From Propionibacteriaceae bacterium (GTDB taxonomy: Bacteria; Actinomycetota; Actinomycetes; Propionibacteriales; Propionibacteriaceae), in assembly GCA_009787035.1 (NCBI GenBank), contig WRGV01000029.1, forward strand, positions 1-10,614: a stretch of 10,614 bases of DNA, given 5' to 3'. The notes under the pieces are model-generated. The model was not told the DNA's origin and did no database searches. It saw only the letters and a list, made by a program, of their open reading frames with translations. Made by a program: the position numbers and the translations under genes. Below, in pieces: positions 5,596 to 10,614 of this stretch (the stretch's first letter is position 1; every line of letters begins with the position of its first letter).

Positions 5596-6093
5596 TCAGA
5601 CAGAAAGCTGAAACTCCGGTGACGCGTGCAGCCGCAAGATCTCGGCGGTCAGCGCCGTACGCAGTTCGTCGTGCTGCGGGCCCACCTGCGTGGCCGGATC
5701 GTCCCACATCGAATGCGGATACCCCCAGACCGGATATCCCACGATTTCAGCAGGTTCCCACGAGTAGCGCGGCCAGATGTGCGCGTGCAGGAACGCGTCG
5801 GTATTGCCCAGGATCTCGACGTTCACCCGCCGCAAACCGGCATCGCGAGCCGCGCACACCGTCTGCACGGCGGTGGCCACCAGGTCCACGTCGGCCAGGT
5901 AGCGCACCCGGTCGCGGCGCGGCAGGTCGGACAGCAAATTGATACCCGGCCGGTCGCACATCACGACGCAATAGCCCGGCAGGAACTGCACATCGCCCAG
6001 GGCTGCGAATGACGCGTCCAGCCGCGCCAGCACCGTCGGGTTGCGCCCCTCCAGTGCCGCCTGGACGCGATCATTCCTCCAGTCGTCCATCAC
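5596..6093 (-). CDS. HIT-family, Ap4A hydrolase-like protein
   Basis: The 165-residue protein belongs to an actinobacterial HIT-superfamily group often annotated as diadenosine tetraphosphate hydrolase; such enzymes cleave nucleotide phosphoanhydrides through a histidine nucleophile. The catalytic segment is FLHAHIWPRY (101-110). Aligned on the PR pair to the HxHxH motif of FHIT, His103 is the nucleophile, His105 is kept, and the first His is replaced by Phe101. Upstream are LPGYCVVMCDRPG (38-50) and LEILGN-type residues (93-97), and the downstream DDPATQVGPQHDELR is typical of this group. GTG at 6093 is used because GAAAGGA lies 7 nt upstream; ATG 6090 is equally possible. It follows the AbrB-like gene by 12 nt and is convergent with the MFS gene (27-nt gap). 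The physiological substrate is not known. Confidence 0.86.
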   Translation of the reverse strand: MMDDWRNDRVQAALEGRNPTVLARLDASFAALGDVQFLPGYCVVMCDRPGINLLSDLPRRDRVRYLADVDLVATAVQTVCAARDAGLRRVNVEILGNTDAFLHAHIWPRYSWEPAEIVGYPVWGYPHSMWDDPATQVGPQHDELRTALTAEILRLHASPEFQLSV

Positions 6094-6105
6094 ATCCGGT
6101 TCCTT

Positions 6106-6345
6106 TCAGCGTCGGCCCGAATCGATGAGCGCGACAAGGTCATCGTCCGTGACGACGGTCTGGGAGCACGCAACCAAATGATCGTCCTGCCCGCGCATCA
6201 GCTGCGCGATGCGCCCTTGAGGTGTGATCAGCAAGCCGTCGCGACACACCGATACATCCGCTGTGGAACCAGACGTCAACCCCAGCGACTCTCGCAGAGT
6301 CTTCGGCAGCAGCGGTCGCCCCATCCAATCGATTCTGGCTTGCAT
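6106..6345 (-). CDS. AbrB/MazE/SpoVT-type DNA-binding protein, antitoxin-like
   Basis: The 79-residue protein starts with a swapped-hairpin SpoVT-AbrB domain: ARIDWMGRPLLPKTLRESLGLTSG (3-26), then DVSVCRDGLLITPQG (30-44). The GR-x-LPK-x-LR-x-x-LGL pattern is diagnostic of VapB/MazE-type antitoxins and AbrB regulators. The C-terminal 35 residues are acidic (VVTDDDLVALIDSGRR) as in antitoxins that contact a partner. The next gene downstream, 12 nt away, encodes a HIT hydrolase and not a PIN or MazF toxin, so it is an orphan antitoxin, a local regulator, or part of an unusual pair. The ATG at 6345 lies exactly 6 nt after a -10 hexamer (leaderless), and an inverted repeat over that hexamer suggests self-repression. 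The 163 bp between this ATG and ychF (6346-6508) hold only that promoter. Confidence 0.82.
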   Translation of the reverse strand: MQARIDWMGRPLLPKTLRESLGLTSGSTADVSVCRDGLLITPQGRIAQLMRGQDDHLVACSQTVVTDDDLVALIDSGRR

Positions 6346-6362
6346 AGGAGCAACCTACTCCT
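6346..6362 (-). promoter_or_regulatory. Promoter and operator of the AbrB-like gene
   Basis: On the minus strand TAGGTT (6357-6352) is a -10 hexamer with 6 nt to the ATG at 6345. A perfect inverted repeat AGGAG-N7-CTCCT (6346-6350 and 6358-6362) brackets it exactly. The same AGGAG/CTCCT arms could be mistaken for a Shine-Dalgarno, but the minus-strand copy of AGGAG lies upstream of the -10 and so is not in the mRNA. No clear -35 is visible. Confidence 0.55.
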
Positions 6363-6508
6363 GGCACCGCACGTGATGAGACGCGCCCGTCTGTGTGGGA
6401 CATTTCTGCATCTCGTGGTCTTCTTGGAGCACGTCTTGGCCAGCATCGGGGCGCTGGAGTCCGGTTTGTCCCGCGATGAACCGGCAGAGTCGTCAACCGG
6501 GCAGCGAA

Positions 6509-7582
6509 TCAGACGTTGAACCTGAACTCGACGACGTCGCCGTCCTGCATGACGTAGTCCTTGCCCTCGATGCGGGCCTTGCCCGCAGCCCGGACGGCAG
6601 CCACGGAGCCGAGGGCGACCAGGTCGTCGTACGAGACGATCTCGGCCTTGATGAAGCCGCGCTGGAAGTCGGTGTGGATGACGCCGGCGGCCTGCGGAGC
6701 CGTCCAGCCCTGGTGGATCGTCCAGGCGCGCGCCTCCTTGGGGCCGGCGGTCAGGAAGCTCTGCAGGCCCAGCGTCGCGTAGCCCACGCGGGCGAGCTTG
6801 TCCAGGCCCGGCTCGTCCACGCCCATCTCGACCAGGAACTCGCGCGCTTCGGCCTCGTCCATCTCGACCAGCTCGCTCTCGAACTTCGCGTCCAGGAAGA
6901 TCGCCTCGGCGGGGGCGACGATGGCGCGCATGCGGTCGAGCGCGGCCGTGTCGGCCAGCTCGTCCTGATCGCAGTTGAAGACGTAGATGAACGGCTTAGC
7001 GCTGAGCAGCCACAGGTCGTGCAGCGGCTCGGGGTCCAGGCCTGCCGCGAAGATCGTCGTTCCCGCGCTGAGCACGTCATATGCCTGCCGGTAGGCCTCC
7101 AGCTTCGGACGGCTCTCCTTCTTGATCGCCGCCTCACGCTCCAGCTTGGGCAGCGCCTTGTCCATCGTCTGCAGGTCGGCCAGGATCAGCTCGGTGGTGA
7201 TCGTCTCGATGTCGCTGCCCGGGTCGATGCGGCCGTCGACGTGCGTGACGTCCGCGTCCTCGAAAACCCTGGTCACCTGACAGATCGCGTCTGCCTCGCG
7301 GATGTTGGCCAGGAAGGCGTTGCCCATGCCCTCGCCGGTGGACGCGCCCTTGACGATGCCCGCGATGTCGACGAAGCTCACCGTGGCGGGCACGATGCGC
7401 TCGGAGTCGTACATGTCCGAGAGCACCTGAAGACGCGGGTCGGGCACGCCCACGACGCCGACGTTCGGCTCGATCGTGGCGAACGGGTAGTTGGCCGCGA
7501 GTACGTTGTTGCGCGTCAGCGCGTTGAACAGGGTTGACTTGCCCGCGTTGGGCAATCCGACGATTCCGATGGTGAGTGCCAC
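6509..7582 (-). CDS. ychF: YchF/OLA1-family ATPase (Obg-like)
   Basis: The 357-residue protein is a full-length YchF, a conserved ribosome-associated P-loop protein that prefers ATP and is linked to translation and oxidative-stress control. The Walker A loop is GLPNAGKST (9-17), the switch II motif is [10 protein letters not shown] (72-81) with the following GEGMGNAFL, a helical insertion spans about 110-190, and a TGS domain covers about 278-357 ([27 protein letters not shown]...). The nucleotide-specificity motif, usually NxxE in YchF, reads N203-C-D-Q206 followed by DEL, a mild variant. The start is GTG at 7582 ([14 protein letters not shown]), with the -10 TAGGAT 6 nt upstream. No obvious terminator follows its stop. 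Confidence 0.97.
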   Translation of the reverse strand: MALTIGIVGLPNAGKSTLFNALTRNNVLAANYPFATIEPNVGVVGVPDPRLQVLSDMYDSERIVPATVSFVDIAGIVKGASTGEGMGNAFLANIREADAICQVTRVFEDADVTHVDGRIDPGSDIETITTELILADLQTMDKALPKLEREAAIKKESRPKLEAYRQAYDVLSAGTTIFAAGLDPEPLHDLWLLSAKPFIYVFNCDQDELADTAALDRMRAIVAPAEAIFLDAKFESELVEMDEAEAREFLVEMGVDEPGLDKLARVGYATLGLQSFLTAGPKEARAWTIHQGWTAPQAAGVIHTDFQRGFIKAEIVSYDDLVALGSVAAVRAAGKARIEGKDYVMQDGDVVEFRFNV

Positions 7583-7588
7583 GAGGCG

Positions 7589-7594
7589 ATCCTA
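7589..7594 (-). promoter_or_regulatory. -10 element of ychF, leaderless
   Basis: On the minus strand TAGGAT is separated from the GTG start codon at 7582 by 6 nt, the same spacing as at lexA, vapB-like and abrB-like genes. No strong -35 is seen, and there is no Shine-Dalgarno sequence. Confidence 0.6.
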
Positions 7595-7632
7595 CCGTGG
7601 ACGCCCGAAGAGCACACCGAGGACGGATCGGC

Positions 7633-7944
7633 CTACTGGATCGTCCGCAAGGCAGCCGCGAGGACGATGGTGCCAACGATGGGGAGGATGTAGGCGATGA
7701 TGACGCCGATCAGAGCACCCTTGCCACAGGAACGCGCCTTGAGCGGCGTCTGGTCTTTCCACACCAGCCACAGGATCAGCCCGACCAGCGGGATGAAGAA
7801 CCCGAGTACCGCGAAGCCGCCCGAAGGTTTGTCAGGAACGGCAGGCACATAGCCCGCCGGGACGTAGCCAGGCTGCGGCGGATACGGCTGCTGGGGCGGC
7901 GCACCGTATGGTGGCTGCGACGGAGGATACATGTCGTTGCTCAT
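7633..7944 (-). CDS. Small Pro/Tyr-rich two-helix membrane protein (paralogue 1)
   Basis: The 103-residue protein has a cytoplasmic-type, low-complexity N-terminus rich in Pro, Tyr, Gln and Gly (MSNDMYPPSQPPYGAPPQQP..., 1-38) followed by two hydrophobic helices, FAVLGFFIPLVGLILWLVW (44-62) and LIGVIIAYILPIVGTIVLAAAL (about 78-99), joined by a basic loop KDQTPLKARSCGKG. There is no signal peptide or catalytic motif and I do not recognise a named family; the IPLVGLI-x-x-LVWK-x-x-x-P-x-(K/R)AR-x-x-G pattern is widespread in small bacterial membrane proteins of unknown role. Start ATG 7944 has a clear Shine-Dalgarno (AGAAGGAA) about 7 nt upstream. It lies 162 nt downstream of a paralogue of the same design. 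Confidence 0.85.
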   Translation of the reverse strand: MSNDMYPPSQPPYGAPPQQPYPPQPGYVPAGYVPAVPDKPSGGFAVLGFFIPLVGLILWLVWKDQTPLKARSCGKGALIGVIIAYILPIVGTIVLAAALRTIQ

Positions 7945-7976
7945 GCGAGATTCCTTCTGGCTTCAGTCACGCCGGC

Positions 7977-7992
7977 CTCGCTGGTCAGCGAG
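7977..7992. other. Perfect 7-bp inverted repeat
   Basis: CTCGCTG-GT-CAGCGAG lies between the two paralogous membrane-protein genes, upstream of paralogue 1. Without a T tract it is not a standard terminator; it could be an operator or part of a leader structure. Confidence 0.4.
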
Positions 7993-8049
7993 CCCACAGC
8001 CACAGTACGTGCCCCCGCACGGCGGCTCAAAACACGGGCAGCGCGGAAC

Positions 8050-8076
8050 CTCCGGTCCGTCAACCACGGCCCGGAG
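8050..8076. terminator. Strong hairpin downstream of paralogue 2
   Basis: CTCCGG-t-CCGT-CAACC-ACGG-c-CCGGAG forms 6 pairs, a single mismatch and 4 more pairs around a 5-nt loop, 30 nt beyond the stop of the minus-strand gene at 8107. There is no T tract on either side, so it would be a tail-less terminator or an mRNA-stabilising structure. The rest of 7945-8106 holds no gene. Confidence 0.45.
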
Positions 8077-8106
8077 ACCAAACTCGCGTCCGTCAGACCT
8101 GCCTGC

Positions 8107-8493
8107 TCAACGAGACATCTGGTAGATGATGCCAATCACGACGCTGATGATCGCCAAGATGCCGGCCCAGCGCGCCCGGATGGGGTACGTCTTGCGCCAC
8201 ACGAGGAACATGATCAGACCGAGCAGCGGGATGAGGAAGCTGAGGATCGCCACAACGACGCCCGCGGCACCCATCTCCTGGGACGCAGTGGAAACCGGCG
8301 CGACATTGCCGGCACCGGAGTACTGCGGGGCCCCGTAGGGCGGCTGGGCCGCATACTGCTGCGCGTAAGGATCCGGCTGCGGTGCCGAACCGTAGGCCGG
8401 CGGCTGCGGTGCCGAACCGTAGGCCGGCGGCTGCGCACCATAGGGCTGCTGCGGCGGATACGGCTGACCGGCCGGATTGTTGTCAGTACTCAT
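8107..8493 (-). CDS. Small Pro/Tyr-rich two-helix membrane protein (paralogue 2)
   Basis: The 128-residue protein has the same plan as its neighbour: a disordered N-terminus (about 1-70) rich in Pro, Tyr, Gln and Ala, then two hydrophobic helices, VVVAILSFLIPLLGLIMFLVW and AGILAIISVVIGIIYQM, joined by RKTYPIRARW. The shared core (F-x-IPL-x-GLI-x-x-LVW...P-(I/L)-(R/K)AR) shows that the two are diverged paralogues. The N-terminus contains an exact nine-residue duplication (PPAYGSAPQ twice) encoded by a perfect 27-bp tandem repeat, a likely site of length variation. The start at 8493 (MSTDNN) is chosen because AAAGG lies about 9 nt upstream and the frame extension beyond it has no signal. Role unknown; such tails often bind partner proteins at the membrane. 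Confidence 0.85.
   Translation of the reverse strand: MSTDNNPAGQPYPPQQPYGAQPPAYGSAPQPPAYGSAPQPDPYAQQYAAQPPYGAPQYSGAGNVAPVSTASQEMGAAGVVVAILSFLIPLLGLIMFLVWRKTYPIRARWAGILAIISVVIGIIYQMSR
8375..8435. repeat. Perfect 27-bp tandem repeat, 2.26 copies
   Basis: Positions 8375-8401 and 8402-8428 are identical, and 8429-8435 begins a third copy. The unit is nine codons long, so unit gain or loss keeps the frame of the overlapping minus-strand gene. Confidence 0.95.
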
Positions 8494-8546
8494 GGTGTTG
8501 CCTTTCACGTTCGCGTGCGCGCCCCCGATGGCTCGCTCTTGCTCAC

Positions 8547-8552
8547 ACAGTA
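8547..8552 (-). promoter_or_regulatory. Possible -10 of paralogue 2
   Basis: On the minus strand TACTGT lies about 54 nt upstream of the ATG at 8493. The -35 region is weak. No clear plus-strand promoter for rmuC was found in the remaining part of 8494-8645. Confidence 0.35.
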
Positions 8553-8645
8553 CCCCCGCGAACGCGGCATCGGGCACCATTTCTACCGGTGACTTCTCCC
8601 CGTGTCATCTCGCCTGTCGGGAAACTGTCGGAGGCGCCTGCAACG

Positions 8646-9734
8646 ATGGACCCCATGACACAGAGCGGATGGATCATCCTGGCCTTCGCCATCGGCCTCG
8701 CGGCCGGCTGGCTCATCGCGCACGCGATCGCCGCCGGGCGCAGGTCACGAGACGCCGAGCATGTGAACGCCACGCTGGCGCCCGTGCAGACCGCCCTGTC
8801 GCAGCTGAACGGCCGGTTGGGCGAGATCGAGAAGGGACGGGCCGCGCTGACCGCCGAGTTGCACGCCCAGGTCAACCTCATGGCGATGGCCAACGAGGGG
8901 CTGCGCCGTGAAACCGGCGCTCTGACCACGGCGCTGCGCACGCCGCAGGTGCGCGGCTCGTGGGGCGAAACGCAGCTGCACCGCGTGGCCGAAATCGCCG
9001 GCATGGTCGATCACTGCGACTTCGTCGAGCAGGAGACCACGCGCACGAGCGCGGACGACGTCATCCGTCCCGATATGAAGGTGCTGCTCGGCGACGGACG
9101 GTTCTGCTACGTCGACTCCAAGGCGCCGCTGGCCGCCTTTCTGGACGCCCAACTGGCCGACGACGAGGACGAACGCGAGGCGGATCTGCGCCGGTTCGCG
9201 GACAACGTCCGTGTGCACATCGACCAGCTGTCGGCCAAGGGCTACTGGAAGGCGGGCCCTGGCACCCCGGAGTTCGTCGTGCTGTTCCTGCCCAGCGACG
9301 CGCTCGCCACGGCTGCGCTCGGCATCCAGCCCGATCTGCTCGACTACGCCAGCCAGCGCAACATCGTGCTCGCCACCCCGACCAGCCTGATCGGGTTGCT
9401 CCGCGCGATCTCGTACGGCTGGAAGCAGTCGGCTCTGACGCGCGCGGCCGGTGACGTCATCACGCTGGGGCGCGAGCTCTACGACCGCCTGGCCCGGCTG
9501 GGCGGGCTGGCCGACGCGCTCGGTCAATCGTTGACGCGCACCGTCGACGCGTACAACAAGACCATCGGCAGCCTGGAGGGGCGTGTGCTGGTGACGGCCC
9601 GCAAGCTCGGCACGCTGGAGGTATCCGACAAACAGATCGATGCGCCACGGGCCGTGGAAACCACCGTCCGCTCGCTGTCGGCCGGCGAATTGCTGGACGA
9701 CGTCCACGCCCGGCGTGAGGAGGTGATTGGCTGA
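8646..9734 (+). CDS. rmuC: RmuC-family DNA recombination protein
   Basis: RmuC proteins have a nuclease-like core and limit certain recombination and inversion events in E. coli. This 362-residue copy begins with one transmembrane helix (WIILAFAIGLAAGWLIAHAIAAG, about 9-31), then a coiled-coil-like region (about 40-100), then the RmuC domain: VRGSWGETQLHRVAEIAGM (about 103-121), the active-site-like stretch IRPDMKVLLGDGRFCYVDSKAPL (about 140-162, with DSK), PEFVVLFLPSDA and LATPTSLIGLLRAISYGWKQ. It is shorter than E. coli RmuC, as usual in actinobacteria, mainly in the coiled coil. GGAGG lies 11 nt before ATG 8646; ATG 8655 in frame is the alternative. It is divergent from paralogue 2. No SOS box is seen near it. 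Confidence 0.93.
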   Translation: MDPMTQSGWIILAFAIGLAAGWLIAHAIAAGRRSRDAEHVNATLAPVQTALSQLNGRLGEIEKGRAALTAELHAQVNLMAMANEGLRRETGALTTALRTPQVRGSWGETQLHRVAEIAGMVDHCDFVEQETTRTSADDVIRPDMKVLLGDGRFCYVDSKAPLAAFLDAQLADDEDEREADLRRFADNVRVHIDQLSAKGYWKAGPGTPEFVVLFLPSDALATAALGIQPDLLDYASQRNIVLATPTSLIGLLRAISYGWKQSALTRAAGDVITLGRELYDRLARLGGLADALGQSLTRTVDAYNKTIGSLEGRVLVTARKLGTLEVSDKQIDAPRAVETTVRSLSAGELLDDVHARREEVIG

Positions 9735-9809
9735 CAGCACCGAGGACGAAGCGACCGCAGGGCGGGCATCGGCCACCACACCCCCTGGCGACGCGCAACA
9801 ATGGACGGC

Positions 9810-10614
9810 ATGTCTGATGACGCACCCAGCCTCGCCCACGTGTCCGCGCTCGTGGAAGCAGCCGCCGCCCGGCTCGACGGCGTAGCCACCGTCACGCCAC
9901 TGCAGCGCAACGAGCGGCTGTCCGAACTCACGGGAGCGCAGGTCTGGCTCAAGCGGGAAGACCTGCAGCCCGTTCGCAGCTACAAGCTGCGCGGCGCATA
10001 CAACCTGATGAGCCAGCTCGACGCCGACGCCCGAGCCACCGGCGTGATCTGCGCCTCGGCCGGAAACCACGGCCAGGGGGTGGCGTGGGCGTGTGCGCGC
10101 CTGGGCGTGCATGGTCAGGTCTATGTGCCCACGACGACGCCGCGCCAGAAGCGCGAACGCATCCTCGCGCTCGGCGGCGACCACGTCGAACTCGTCGTCG
10201 CCGGCGAGACGTACGACGCCGCCGCCGCCCTCGCCGAGCAGGCCGCGGCCAGCACCGGACGGACGATGGTGCCGGCGTTCGACGACCTGCGCACGCTGTC
10301 CGGCCAAGGGACGGTGGCCCGCGAGATCATCGCCCAACTGGGCGATACACCACCCGATGTCATCCTGGCCCCCGTCGGCGGCGGCGGCCTGCTCACCGGC
10401 TGCGGCGCCTGGCTGCGCACGCACGCGCCGCGCACCCGCATCATCGGCGTCGAACCGGCCGGGGCCACCTGCCTCGCCCGGGCGCTCAACGCCGGGCACC
10501 CGGTCATGCTCGACCACATCGACACGTTCGTGGACGGCGCCGCCGTCCGCCGCGCCGGCGACCTCACGACGCCGCTGGCCCGCCAGCTCGGCTGCGACGT
10601 CACGGCGATCCCCG
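9810..10614 (+). CDS. ilvA: Threonine ammonia-lyase (threonine deaminase), 3' truncated by window
   Basis: This PLP enzyme converts threonine to 2-oxobutanoate and ammonia, the first step toward isoleucine. The window shows 268 residues with no stop. The PLP-binding lysine is Lys59 in VRSYKLRGA, the ring-stacking segment is SAGNHGQG (83-90), and the phosphate-binding glycine loop is PVGGGGLL (188-195). The phrase KREDLQPVRSYKLRGAYN fits the biosynthetic IlvA branch better than the short catabolic form, but the regulatory C-terminal domain lies beyond the window so this is not settled. ATG 9801 is in frame; 9810 is preferred because a CAACAAT-like -10 just upstream (9796-9802) would place initiation there, and neither start has a Shine-Dalgarno. 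It begins 75 nt after rmuC. Confidence 0.93.
   Translation, partial: MSDDAPSLAHVSALVEAAAARLDGVATVTPLQRNERLSELTGAQVWLKREDLQPVRSYKLRGAYNLMSQLDADARATGVICASAGNHGQGVAWACARLGVHGQVYVPTTTPRQKRERILALGGDHVELVVAGETYDAAAALAEQAAASTGRTMVPAFDDLRTLSGQGTVAREIIAQLGDTPPDVILAPVGGGGLLTGCGAWLRTHAPRTRIIGVEPAGATCLARALNAGHPVMLDHIDTFVDGAAVRRAGDLTTPLARQLGCDVTAIP

Noticed and set aside
5565..5599. CTGACG-N23-CGTCAG inverted repeat between convergent MFS and HIT genes as a bidirectional terminator
   Set aside because: The stem is only 6 bp, the loop is 23 nt, and there is no T tract on either strand.
6395..7537. A 380-codon plus-strand frame opposite ychF
   Set aside because: It is an antisense shadow of ychF, which has complete P-loop and TGS domains.
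8524..8574. CCCGATG...CATCGGG inverted repeat flanking the paralogue 2 -10
   Set aside because: The arms are 7 bp and 37 nt apart with no supporting half-site, which is within chance for such GC-rich DNA.
7576..8592. A 338-codon plus-strand frame opposite the two membrane-protein genes
   Set aside because: It is Arg-rich with repeats that mirror the tandem repeat on the other strand. The minus-strand genes have Shine-Dalgarno sites, shared cores and clear hydrophobic helices.
8745..10517. A 590-codon open frame on the minus strand
   Set aside because: It is antisense to rmuC and ilvA, both with intact catalytic motifs, and its translation is His/Arg/Gln-rich with no family signature. Such frames are common opposite GC-rich genes.

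Overview
The window is GC-rich DNA from an actinobacterium. This rests on three lexA-type SOS boxes of the TCGAAC-N4-GTTCGA form, G/C-ending codons throughout, several genes whose -10 hexamer lies exactly 6 nt before the start codon (leaderless mRNAs), and a typical actinobacterial gene set (lexA, ychF, a two-His HIT hydrolase, rmuC, ilvA). A member of the Propionibacteriales is possible, but the sequence alone does not prove it.

Layout. At 1-356 a divergent SOS control region separates a truncated minus-strand gene (start at 98) from lexA. lexA is followed 2 nt later by a DUF167/YggU gene and then by tRNA-Leu(CAA) with a probable terminator. From 1590 to 2422 there is a small accessory block: a decayed fragment resembling the C-terminus of a MarR-type regulator, then a VapBC-like toxin-antitoxin pair with a palindromic operator on its promoter. 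From 2549 to 5568 there is a three-gene plus-strand cluster: a short-chain dehydrogenase resembling 17beta-HSD/3-ketoacyl reductases, a clear homologue of the eukaryotic ERG2 sterol C8-isomerase/sigma-1 receptor family, and a 14-helix DHA2-type MFS transporter. From 6345 down to 5596 on the minus strand an AbrB/MazE-like DNA-binding protein precedes an Ap4A-hydrolase-like HIT protein. Next come minus-strand ychF, two paralogous small Pro/Tyr-rich two-helix membrane proteins, plus-strand rmuC, and the start of ilvA, which is cut by the window end.

The most interesting element is the SDR-ERG2-MFS cluster. The ERG2/sigma-1 protein keeps both carboxylates known to matter for ligand binding in human sigma-1 receptor (D126 and E172) and the GHSGR and EY(G/A)RG-IP signatures, but lacks the N-terminal membrane anchor. 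With a steroid-dehydrogenase-like SDR and an exporter beside it, the cluster may modify and export a lipid or isoprenoid-like compound, or handle cationic amphiphilic drugs. That role is inference.

The other notable layer is regulatory. The lexA promoter and the divergent promoter share the same -35 (TTGATT), the same 17-bp spacer and a TAGxGT -10. Each -35 lies within an SOS box, and a third box sits at the predicted start site of the divergent gene. Two regulator genes (vapB-like and abrB-like) have inverted repeats lying directly on their -10 elements, which suggests autoregulation.
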